Source: Allobosea sp. Tri-44
GTDB lineage: Bacteria > Pseudomonadota > Alphaproteobacteria > Rhizobiales > Beijerinckiaceae
DNA: 64,000 bases
Direction: 5' to 3'
Assembly (NCBI RefSeq): GCF_004123845.1
Contig: NZ_NBDP01000053.1
Coordinates: forward strand, 372,001-436,000
Made by a program: the position numbers and the translations under genes
Part shown: piece by piece, positions 35,497-43,248 of the stretch
Position numbering within the stretch: position 1 is the first letter of the stretch
How the letters are laid out: each line of letters begins with the position of its first letter
The notes under the pieces: model-generated
What the model was told of the DNA's origin: nothing
The model's database searches: none
Seen by the model: only the letters and a program-made list of their open reading frames with translations

Positions 35497-36240
35497 ATGA
35501 TCGATATCCGCATCACCCCCGACAAGAACGAACTCGGCCGGCAAGCGGCGAAGCTCGGCGCCGAGACGATCCGCGCTGCGATTGCCCGCCATGGCGAGGC
35601 GACGATCATCGTCGCTACCGGCGCGAGCCAGTTCGAAATGCTGCAGAACCTCGTCGCCGCCGAGGGCATCGACTGGTCGAAGGTCACGGCCTTCCATCTC
35701 GATGAATATGTCGGCCTGCCTAAGAGCCATCCGGCGAGCTTCCGCGGCTATCTGGAAGAGCGCTTCCTCGCTCAGCTCGCGGTCAAGCCGGCCTTCATTC
35801 CGGTCAACGGCGAGGGCGATCCCGCAGCCGAGACCAGGCGCCTCAATGGGCTGATCGCCGGGCGCCGCATCGATCTCTGCTTCGCCGGCTTCGGCGAGAA
35901 CTGCCATCTCGCCTTCAACGATCCGCCGGCCGATTTCGAGACCGAAGAGCCTTATATCGTCGTCACGCTCGACGAGGCCTGCCGCAACCAGCAATTCGGC
36001 GAGGGCTGGTTCGAGAGCTTTGCCGCGGTGCCGGAACAGGCGATCTCGATGAGCATCCGCCAGATCCTGAAGAGCGAATTGATCATCCTGTCGGTGCCCG
36101 ACGCCCGCAAGGCGCAGGCGGTGAAGGATGCACTCGAAGGCGAGATCACGCCGCTGCATCCGGCCTCGATCCTGCAGCGTCACCCGAACACGGTCCTGTT
36201 CCTCGATCCGCCGGCTGCTTCGCTGCTGAAGAAGGGCTGA
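35497..36240 (+). CDS. nagB: glucosamine-6-phosphate deaminase
   Basis: A 247-residue protein with the NagB fold. AFHLDEYVGLP includes catalytic Asp69, and FAGFGENCHLAFNDPP matches the GxGxxGHIAFNEP active-site segment with changes (ENCHLAFND). It turns glucosamine-6-phosphate into fructose-6-phosphate plus ammonia. Start at the ATG at 35497, where GCAGGAA precedes. It is followed 6 bases later by nagA. Confidence 0.9.
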   Translation: MIDIRITPDKNELGRQAAKLGAETIRAAIARHGEATIIVATGASQFEMLQNLVAAEGIDWSKVTAFHLDEYVGLPKSHPASFRGYLEERFLAQLAVKPAFIPVNGEGDPAAETRRLNGLIAGRRIDLCFAGFGENCHLAFNDPPADFETEEPYIVVTLDEACRNQQFGEGWFESFAAVPEQAISMSIRQILKSELIILSVPDARKAQAVKDALEGEITPLHPASILQRHPNTVLFLDPPAASLLKKG

Positions 36241-36246
36241 GGGCAG

Positions 36247-37269
36247 ATGCCCATCTCGCCCGGCCTCGTCGATCTCCAGATCAACGGCTTCGCCGGCGTC
36301 GACTTCAACGACCCGGCGATCACCCCGGCCGATCTCGACCGGGCGCTGGAGGCGATGCTGAAGACCGGCGTCACGCACTGCCTGCCGACGATCATCACCG
36401 CCCATCCGCACGAACTGATTGAGCGTTTCCGGGCGCTGGATGAAGCCGTCGCCGGGAGCCGGCTCGGGCCATTGATGTGCCCGGGCTATCATCTCGAAGG
36501 CCCGTTCCTGAACCCGGCGCCGGGCTATCATGGCTGCCACCCGCCCCAGGCGATGACGGCGGCACAGCCGGAGCTGATCGCCGAGGTCGAGCGCGGCCTG
36601 TCGCGGCCGATCCTGATGGTGACGCTCGCCGCCGAGCGCGAAGGTGCGGTCGCGCTGACGAAAATTCTGGCGGACGCCGGCAAGATCGTCGCCATCGGCC
36701 ATTCGGCCGCCGATTTCGATCAGGTCTCGGCCGCAGCCGATGCGGGCTTGTCGCTCTCGACCCATCTCGGAAACGGCCTGCCGCAGACGCTGCACAAGCT
36801 CGCCAATCCGATCTTCGCCCAGCTCGCGGAGGACCGGCTGATGGCCGGCTTCATCGCCGACGGCATCCATGTCCACCCCAGGGCGCTCGCCGCGCTGATC
36901 CGGGCCAAGGGCTTCGAGCGTTCGATCCTCGTCACCGACGCGGTGGTAGCAGCCGCTGCACCGGTCGGCCGTTATCATTTCGCCGGCATGGCGGTCGACC
37001 GCATGCCTGATGGTTCGGTCCGGCAGGAAGCGGGACTGCTCGCCGGCTCGGCGCTCTGCCTCGACGAGGCGGTGCGCAATGTCGTCGCCTGGGGCATCGG
37101 GACGCCCGAGCAGGCTTTAGCCATGGCAGGGAGCCATGCCCTCGCCGCGATCCGGCCGGCGCTCGACGCGCACGGCATCGCGCTTGCGGAGGGCGAGGTC
37201 GAGTGGTCGGATGACCTTTTCGTCCGGCGGGTCCGCCTCGCCGGTCAGGAACGCCGTTACGACGCATGA
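36247..37269 (+). CDS. nagA: N-acetylglucosamine-6-phosphate deacetylase
   Basis: A 340-residue amidohydrolase, slightly shorter than typical (about 380). Metal-ligand segments are DLQINGFAGVDFND, HLEGPFLNPAPGYHG, IGHSAADFDQVSA and HLGNGLPQTLHK. A later DAVVAAAAPVGRYHFAG replaces the usual TDA(M/A)... acidic motif region and contains the catalytic Asp. It removes acetyl from GlcNAc-6-P ahead of NagB. The N-terminus starts directly at the barrel, without the small beta domain seen in longer family members. Confidence 0.9.
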   Translation: MPISPGLVDLQINGFAGVDFNDPAITPADLDRALEAMLKTGVTHCLPTIITAHPHELIERFRALDEAVAGSRLGPLMCPGYHLEGPFLNPAPGYHGCHPPQAMTAAQPELIAEVERGLSRPILMVTLAAEREGAVALTKILADAGKIVAIGHSAADFDQVSAAADAGLSLSTHLGNGLPQTLHKLANPIFAQLAEDRLMAGFIADGIHVHPRALAALIRAKGFERSILVTDAVVAAAAPVGRYHFAGMAVDRMPDGSVRQEAGLLAGSALCLDEAVRNVVAWGIGTPEQALAMAGSHALAAIRPALDAHGIALAEGEVEWSDDLFVRRVRLAGQERRYDA

Positions 37270-37307
37270 GCGCCGCTGGAACGGCGCGACAACAAAGGGG
37301 GAAGGCA

Positions 37308-38498
37308 ATGACCAAGCATCTTCATGGCATCGACCGCCGCACCGTTCTCGGTGGCCTTGGCGCCCTTGCCGCCGGCGGCCCGGCATTCGCTGCCTCGCCG
37401 CCACTGCCGACCAGTCCGGTCGTGATCAGCGTCATGGATGTCGGCGGTGCGCTCGCGTTGATTCAGAAGGCGTTCGAGGATTACCGCGCCGCCAATCCCA
37501 AGCTGGTCTCGCGCATCGCCTTCGTGAAGGCGCCGGCGCCCGAGCTCGCCAGCAAGCTCAAGGCGCAGCAGGATGCCGGCAGGGTCGATCTCGACCTGAT
37601 CCTGACCGGCAGCGACGGCCTCGCCGCCGGCCTCGACCAGAAGCTCTGGCAGAAAATCCTGCCGGACTTCGCCGACAGGTTCCCGAATATCGAGGCCAAT
37701 TACGAGCCGGCGGCGCTCAATTTGCACAAGGTCCAGGGCGATGGCTTCGGCGTCGTCGTCAACTACTACCCTTCCGGCCCGCTGCTCGAATACATGCCCG
37801 ACCGGGTCAAGACCCCGCCGACCACGGCCGAGGAACTGCTCGCCTGGGCCAAGGCCAATCCGAACAAGTTCATGTATGCCCGCCCGACCAATTCCGGCCC
37901 AGGCCGCACCTTCATGATGGGGCTGCCCTACATCCTCGGCGACAAGGACCCGCAGGACCCGGTCGGCGGCTGGGACAAGACATGGGCCTATCTGCAGGAG
38001 CTCGGCCAGTACATCGAGTACTATCCGGCCGGCACCGGCGCGACGATGAAGGAGTTCGGCGACGGCTCGCGCGACATCATCATCTCGACCACCGGCTGGG
38101 ACATCAATCCGCGGGCGCTCGGCATCGTGCCGAAGGAAGCCAAGATCCAGACGCTGAAGGGCTTCCACTGGGTCTCGGACGCCTTCTTCATGTGCGTGCC
38201 GAAGGGCCTGCCGAACGACCGGCTCGCCGTCGTGCTCGACATCATGGCGCATGTGCTGACGCCGAAGATGCAGGCCTATTCCTATGACGAGGGCTATCTC
38301 TATCCCGGCCCGGCGGTGAAGAACGTGCCGCTCTCGCTGGCACCCGAGGCGAGCCAGAAGGTGATCGCCGAGTTCGGCCGGCCGGAATATGCCGACCTCA
38401 TCGCCAACAACCCGATCGAGCTGCCGCTGAAGCCCGACAAGATGGTCGTCGCTTTCAGGAAGTGGGACGAGCTGGTGGGCGCCAAGCGGGCGAAGTGA
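37308..38498 (+). CDS. ABC-transporter extracellular solute-binding protein (Tat-exported)
   Basis: A 396-residue protein with a twin-arginine signal (DRRTVLGGLGALAAGG, cleavage near AFAA). The mature part reads as a family 1-type periplasmic binding protein: VVISVMDVGGALALIQKAFEDYR, DLILTGSDGL and VVVNYYPSGPLLEYMPD. No permease or ATPase gene is adjacent, so it is an orphan. It lies 38 bases past nagA and may bind an aminosugar or its oligomer (inference from context). Confidence 0.88.
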   Translation: MTKHLHGIDRRTVLGGLGALAAGGPAFAASPPLPTSPVVISVMDVGGALALIQKAFEDYRAANPKLVSRIAFVKAPAPELASKLKAQQDAGRVDLDLILTGSDGLAAGLDQKLWQKILPDFADRFPNIEANYEPAALNLHKVQGDGFGVVVNYYPSGPLLEYMPDRVKTPPTTAEELLAWAKANPNKFMYARPTNSGPGRTFMMGLPYILGDKDPQDPVGGWDKTWAYLQELGQYIEYYPAGTGATMKEFGDGSRDIIISTTGWDINPRALGIVPKEAKIQTLKGFHWVSDAFFMCVPKGLPNDRLAVVLDIMAHVLTPKMQAYSYDEGYLYPGPAVKNVPLSLAPEASQKVIAEFGRPEYADLIANNPIELPLKPDKMVVAFRKWDELVGAKRAK

Positions 38499-38526
38499 GC
38501 CTCCACGCGGAACCCCTCTCCCGCAT

Positions 38527-38588
38527 CGAAGTCGGGTTTACCCGACTTCGACACTCTGAGATCTGATCCCGGGCAAGCCCGGGATCAG
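38527..38588. repeat. palindromic intergenic element with two hairpins
   Basis: Two perfect hairpins: CGAAGTCGGG/CCCGACTTCG (38527-38550) and CTGATCCCGGG/CCCGGGATCAG (38563-38588). They follow the solute-binding gene and could also terminate it. The first hairpin's layout resembles RIME-like mosaic elements of Rhizobiales. Confidence 0.5.
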
Positions 38589-38668
38589 TGAGAGGGGCAG
38601 GGGTGACGGACCGCCGCTGATTGTTGAAGTGCGACGGCGCTGCTGAGGTCCTCTGCGGTAAGGGCGGG

Positions 38669-38713
38669 CCCTCATCCGGCGCTCCGCGCCACCTTCTCCC
38701 ATCCGGGAGAAGG
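38669..38713 (+). repeat. RIME-like palindromic repeat, copy 1
   Basis: The block reads CCCTCATCCGGCGC, then CGCGCCACCTTCTCCC and GGGAGAAGG. The same block recurs at 40616-40668 (inverted) and 40713-40760. It lies upstream of the ankyrin gene. The rest of the 412-base gap (38499-38910) holds only the two hairpins at 38527-38588 and no gene I can support. Confidence 0.7.
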
Positions 38714-38910
38714 AAGAGGGCGTCGTGGTCAGCATCGATGGCGATTGACTCCGCCGCTGCCATGCGTTTTTCATCCGCATAGAGCGCATGGGGCGCCACC
38801 AGTCCGCGGCAAGGGAGCCTGCTCCCACCCATATCCAAGCGACGACATCGCATCATCGCTTTCTTCCGGCCTGTCGAGCGGACATCAGGCTTTCCTCGGA
38901 AGGAAGACCC

Positions 38911-40665
38911 ATGTCCGATCCCACCCGCGAACTCACGCCCCGCTCGACCCTCGAGACCGCCCGCCGCCAGGCCAAGCGCTGGCTGAAGGAGATCGAAGCC
39001 GGCGAGCCTGAGGCGGTCGCCCGTTTTCGCAAGCTGATCCCGAACCATGCCGGCGCGGCCAAACTGCGCGAGGTCCAGCATGCGCTCGCCCGCGATTACG
39101 GACTCGCGAGCTGGGCGGCGCTGAAGCAGGAACTCATCGCGCGCGAGGCGGCGGCGCGCGGCCATGCCGCGCTCGTCGCGCTGTTCCTGGAGAAATCGGC
39201 GTTGCGCTATGGCGTCAGGCCGGGCACGCAAAGCTGGGGCGAGTACGAGGCCGACCGGCCGGCACGCGGCGCGCTGGCGCAGCGCCTGCTCGAACGGCAT
39301 CCGGAGATCGCCGGCGACAGCATCCATACCGCCGTCGCCGGGCATGATCTCGATGCCGTCCGTGATTTTCTCAGCAGGGACGCTGCACTCGCTGACAAGC
39401 CGAGCGGCTTCGACGGCTGGACCCCGCTGGTCCGCCTCGCTTTCACCCGCCTGCCGAACGAGGCGCTGTCACGCAACGCCGTCGCGATCGCGCAGCTCCT
39501 GCTCGATCATGGCGCCGACCCGAACGCTCTGTTCAGCGACGGCAGCAACCACTTCACCCCACTGACCGGCGTCATCGGCGGCGGCGAGGGCAACCAGCCA
39601 CCGCATCCGCAAGCCGAAGCGCTGGCGCGGCTCCTGATCGCCCGCGGCGCCGATCCGCTCAATGGCCAAGCGCTCTACAACTCGTCGCTCGGTGCGGATG
39701 ATACCTTCTGGCTCGACCTGCTCTGGAACGAGACGGAGAAGCGCGGCGAGGCCGGGCGCTGGCACGAGCCGGTACGCGAATTGCCGGCACCACCGCTCGA
39801 TTATCTGCTCGGCAACGCCGTACCGCGCCAGCCGAAACGCGCCGCCTGGCTCCTCGCCCATGGCGCCCGGGCGCAGGCGGTCAACGCCTATTCGAAGCAG
39901 AGCCTGGTCAAGCAGGCCATGCTCGACGGCCGGAGCGATCTCGTTCGCCTGCTCGTCGACAATGGCGCGAGCCCGGTCGAGCTCAGCGGGCAGGAGGCCT
40001 TCACCGCCGCGGTCGCGCGTGGCGAGGAAGCCGAGGCGCGCCGACTGCTCGACGGCGATCCGAAGTTCTTGCTTAGCCCGGCGCCGCTGCTGGTGGCGAT
40101 CCGGCAGGGCAAGCCGGAGATCGCGGCGCTGGCACTGCGCCTCGGCGTCTCGCCGGATGCCGCGACGCGCGACGGCGTTCGTGCATTGCACGAAGCGGCC
40201 GGAACCGACGCGACCGAGATCGTTGCGCTGCTGGTCGAGGCAGGTGCCAAGATCGATCCGATCGAGCTCCGCTATGGCTCGACCCCGCTCGGCTGGGCGC
40301 GTCACCAGGGCGCCAGTGCCGCGCAGATCTATCTGGCCTCACGCAGCAGCGATATCGAAGCCCTGTGCGAGGCCGCCGAGATCGAGCGGCTGGAGGCTCT
40401 TTTCGCCAAGGAGCCGGCGCTCGCCAATGCGCCGGCCCGTTCGGGCGAGCCGCCGCTGTTCTGCCTGCCGGACGACGACACCAGCGCCTGCGACCTCGTC
40501 GAGTTCCTGCTGGCGGCAGGGGCCGATCCGGCTGCGCGCAACAAGCAGGAGCTGACGCCCGCGCAGGCGGCGCGCAAGCGAGGCCTGCTGGATGCCGCGA
40601 CGCTGCTGGAAGCGGCCCTTCTCCCCTCGGGGGAGAAGGTGGCAGCGCGAAGCGCTGACGGATGA
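38911..40665 (+). CDS. ankyrin-repeat protein
   Basis: A 584-residue protein, ATG at 38911 after AGGAAG. Residues 1-75 are charged helices (STLETARRQAKRWLKEIEAG). The rest carries ankyrin units of varied fit, such as LLDHGADPNALFSDG, LLVDNGASPVELSGQEA and LLVEAGAKIDPIELRYGSTPLG, and ends with PAQAARKRGLLDAATLLEAAL. It is probably cytosolic and binds proteins; no signal peptide is seen. The last codons and stop come from a palindromic repeat at 40616-40668, so the C-terminus may be recent. Confidence 0.85.
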   Translation: MSDPTRELTPRSTLETARRQAKRWLKEIEAGEPEAVARFRKLIPNHAGAAKLREVQHALARDYGLASWAALKQELIAREAAARGHAALVALFLEKSALRYGVRPGTQSWGEYEADRPARGALAQRLLERHPEIAGDSIHTAVAGHDLDAVRDFLSRDAALADKPSGFDGWTPLVRLAFTRLPNEALSRNAVAIAQLLLDHGADPNALFSDGSNHFTPLTGVIGGGEGNQPPHPQAEALARLLIARGADPLNGQALYNSSLGADDTFWLDLLWNETEKRGEAGRWHEPVRELPAPPLDYLLGNAVPRQPKRAAWLLAHGARAQAVNAYSKQSLVKQAMLDGRSDLVRLLVDNGASPVELSGQEAFTAAVARGEEAEARRLLDGDPKFLLSPAPLLVAIRQGKPEIAALALRLGVSPDAATRDGVRALHEAAGTDATEIVALLVEAGAKIDPIELRYGSTPLGWARHQGASAAQIYLASRSSDIEALCEAAEIERLEALFAKEPALANAPARSGEPPLFCLPDDDTSACDLVEFLLAAGADPAARNKQELTPAQAARKRGLLDAATLLEAALLPSGEKVAARSADG

Positions 40666-40668
40666 GGG
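40616..40668 (-). repeat. RIME-like palindromic repeat, copy 2 (inverted)
   Basis: The inverted block contains CCCTTCTCCCC, GGGGAGAAGG and CGGATGAGGG. The stop codon of the ankyrin gene (TGA at 40663-40665) lies within it. Confidence 0.72.
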
Positions 40669-40712
40669 AAGGGCTGTGCAAGCGGCGCTTTCTCGTTCAC
40701 CCAGCCAAACTG

Positions 40713-40760
40713 CCCTCATCCGTCTGCTTTGCAGACACCTTCTCCTCCGAGGGGAGAAGG
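40713..40760 (+). repeat. RIME-like palindromic repeat, copy 3
   Basis: Direct orientation: CCCTCATCCGTC, TGCTTTGCAGACACC and CCTTCTCC/GGGGAGAAGG. With copy 2 it makes a large inverted repeat around a 44-base spacer, 22 bases from the end of the ABC exporter gene. Confidence 0.7.
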
Positions 40761-40781
40761 AAGCCCCGGAGGGAGAAGAGG

Positions 40782-42560
40782 CTAAGCCGCCTCCAGCCCG
40801 AACTGGAGCGCGGCGAGGCGCGCATAGAGCCCGCCCTTGGCGACGAGGGCGGCATGCGTGCCTTCCTCGACCACCCGCCCATCCTCCATCACCAGGATAC
40901 GGTCGGCGGAGAGGATGGTGGCGAGCCGATGGGCCACGACCAGCGTGGTCCGGCCCTGCATCAGCCGGTCGAGTGCGTCCTGCACGGCGCGCTCGCTTTC
41001 CGAATCGAGCGCCGAGGTCGCTTCGTCCAATAGCAGGATCGGCGCGTCCTTCAGCACGGCGCGGGCGATGGCGAGGCGCTGGCGCTGGCCGCCTGACAGC
41101 GTGACGCCGCGCTCGCCGATGATGGTGTCGTAGCCATCAGGCAGCGCCCGGATGAAGCCGTCGGCAGCGGCGAGCTGCGCCGCTTCCTCGATCTGCGCGC
41201 GCGCCGCGCCGGGGCGACCATAGGCGATGTTGTCGGCGACCGAGACGCCGAACACGGTCGGCTCCTGCGGGACCAGCGCGAAGCGGCTGCGCCAGTCGGT
41301 CGGGTCGGCCTCCGGCCCGGCGACGCCGTCGACGACGACGCGGCCGGCGAAGGGGTCGTAGAAGCGCAGCGCCAGCTGCAGCACCGTGCTCTTGCCGGCG
41401 CCGGACGGGCCAACCAGTGCGACACGTTCGCCCGGCCTGATCGTGAGGTCGAGATCGGCGAGCGCGAGGTTGCTGCGGCCAGGATAGCGGAAGGAGACGC
41501 TCTCGAAGGCGAGGGCGCCGACCGGCGGCGTGGGCAACGCCTTGGGATGGGGCGGGGCTGAAATCGCCGGCTTGGTCGCGAGGATCTCGCCGAGCCGTCC
41601 GGCGGCGCCGGCCGCAGCCGAGATGTCGCCATAGACTTCCGAGAGCTGGCCGAGCGAGCTTGCTGCCAAGACGGCGTAGAGCACGAATTGCGACAGGCGC
41701 CCGCCGCTCATCCGCCCGGCAAAGACTTCCGTCGCGCCGACCCAGAGCACCAGCACGACGCTGGCCGAGACCAGGAAGATCGCAATGCCGGAGAGCCAGG
41801 CGCGGGAACGCGTCGCATCGCGCGAGGCGTCATAGGCGCCGTCCGAGGCGCCCTGGAAGCGCTGCGTCGTCTCGCGCTCAGCGCCGAAGGACTGCATCGT
41901 CCGGATCGCGCCGATCGCCTCGGCGGCGAAGGCGGAGGCATCGGCGAGCCGGTCCTGCGCCGCCCGGGCCCGCTTGCGCACCGTGCGGCCGGAGAAGACC
42001 AACGGCAGCACGATCAGGGGAATCGCGCCGATCACGATCGCCGAAAGCTGCGGACTGGTCACGATCATCATGACGAGCGCGCCAAGGAACATGATGCCGT
42101 TGCGCAGCGCGATCGAGGCGGTCGAGGCGAAGGTCGATTTGATTTGGGTGGTGTCGGCGGTCAGCCGCGAGACCAGGTCTCCGGCCCGGCTGGCGTCGAA
42201 GAAGGCCGGCTCGAGCCGGGTCAGGTGCGCGAAGACGTCGGCACGCAGCTCCGAGACGACGCGCTCGCCGACCGTCATCACCAGATAGAATCGGAACGAG
42301 CTCGCCAGGGCCAGCACGGCGACGACGCCGATCAGCAGGGCGAAATAGGAGTTCGCCAACTGCTGCTCGCCACCGGAGAAACCGACATCGATGACGCGCC
42401 TCACCGCGAGCGGCAGGACAAGCGTCGCCACCGAGGCGACGATCAGCGCGACGAGCGCGAAGGCGATCCGTTGCTTCTGCGCCAGCGCATAGGGCCAGAA
42501 CGAGCGCAGGGCGCTGAAATCCGGCCGCGCCTTTTGGTCTTCCTTGGTCTCGTTCGCCAC
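40782..42560 (-). CDS. ABC exporter, fused permease and ATPase (MsbA/LapB-like)
   Basis: A 592-residue protein starting at the GTG at 42560. Residues about 15-320 are a six-helix ABC transmembrane domain. The nucleotide-binding domain has Walker A GPSGAGKST, signature LSGGQRQRLAIARA, Walker B ILLLDEATSALD and the H-loop AHRLAT. It works as a homodimer exporting lipid, peptide or drug. The substrate is unknown; divergent from rpmE. Confidence 0.93.
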   Translation of the reverse strand: MANETKEDQKARPDFSALRSFWPYALAQKQRIAFALVALIVASVATLVLPLAVRRVIDVGFSGGEQQLANSYFALLIGVVAVLALASSFRFYLVMTVGERVVSELRADVFAHLTRLEPAFFDASRAGDLVSRLTADTTQIKSTFASTASIALRNGIMFLGALVMMIVTSPQLSAIVIGAIPLIVLPLVFSGRTVRKRARAAQDRLADASAFAAEAIGAIRTMQSFGAERETTQRFQGASDGAYDASRDATRSRAWLSGIAIFLVSASVVLVLWVGATEVFAGRMSGGRLSQFVLYAVLAASSLGQLSEVYGDISAAAGAAGRLGEILATKPAISAPPHPKALPTPPVGALAFESVSFRYPGRSNLALADLDLTIRPGERVALVGPSGAGKSTVLQLALRFYDPFAGRVVVDGVAGPEADPTDWRSRFALVPQEPTVFGVSVADNIAYGRPGAARAQIEEAAQLAAADGFIRALPDGYDTIIGERGVTLSGGQRQRLAIARAVLKDAPILLLDEATSALDSESERAVQDALDRLMQGRTTLVVAHRLATILSADRILVMEDGRVVEEGTHAALVAKGGLYARLAALQFGLEAA

Positions 42561-42706
42561 GCTTACCTATCCTGAAAAGCTTGCACCGTCGCTGCGGCTG
42601 CGCTATGGGCACCCGACTTCACGACAGGCTCATACGAATTGTTCGAAGAGCCGGCGATGTGCGCCGCGTTCCGGCCACCCGCTTTTCGACAATTGAGGAT
42701 TTCGCC

Positions 42707-42940
42707 ATGAAGACCGGCATTCATCCCGACTACCACACCATCAAGGTCGTCATGACCGATGGCACCGAATACTTCACGCGTTCGACGCTGGGCAAGGAGG
42801 GTGACACCCTCAACCTCGACATCGACCCGAAGACCCACCCGGCCTGGACCGGCGGCACCCAGCACATGCTGGACCGCGGCGGCCGCGTCTCGCGCTTCAA
42901 CTCGCGTTTCGGCGCGTTGGGCGCCCTCGGCAAGAAGTAA
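42707..42940 (+). CDS. rpmE: 50S ribosomal protein L31 (zinc-free form)
   Basis: A 77-residue protein, MKTGIHPDYHTIKVVMTDG, with HPAWTGGTQHMLDRGGRVSRFNSRF, the L31 signature. The paired zinc-binding cysteines found in many L31 proteins are absent, so this is the zinc-independent (C-) form typical of Rhizobiales. Ends with a strong terminator (42983-43012). Frame upstream of 42707 is a shadow. Confidence 0.96.
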   Translation: MKTGIHPDYHTIKVVMTDGTEYFTRSTLGKEGDTLNLDIDPKTHPAWTGGTQHMLDRGGRVSRFNSRFGALGALGKK

Positions 42941-42982
42941 TCCGCGTTTTCGCAGCCCTTTCAGGCTCGCGACTGCAACAGG

Positions 42983-43012
42983 AAAGCCCGGCCTCGCGGC
43001 CGGGCTTTTTGC
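42983..43012 (+). terminator. intrinsic terminator of rpmE
   Basis: The arms AAAGCCCGGCC (42983-42993) and GGCCGGGCTTT (42998-43008), loop TCGC, followed by more T. The rest of the 309-base gap to tkt holds no other clear feature. Confidence 0.92.
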
Positions 43013-43248
43013 ATTGGCGGCGACGATAGGCCGCGGGCTCGTGCCTTCTCGTTCCAGCCATCGCCAGGCCACGTCCCGGAATGTTCGCGGGACATGCATT
43101 CTTTGATCGCTTCCAAGCGGCGTCAGGCGAATTGACTCCGCTTGAGCCGGCGGCCTATCGAACGCGCGATCCTTTTTCCGGGTTTCGCTGCTCGCTACCG
43201 GCCGGCTCCGGCGCGCGAGTCTCGTTCCCGCCTCGCCGGAGAGACTTC

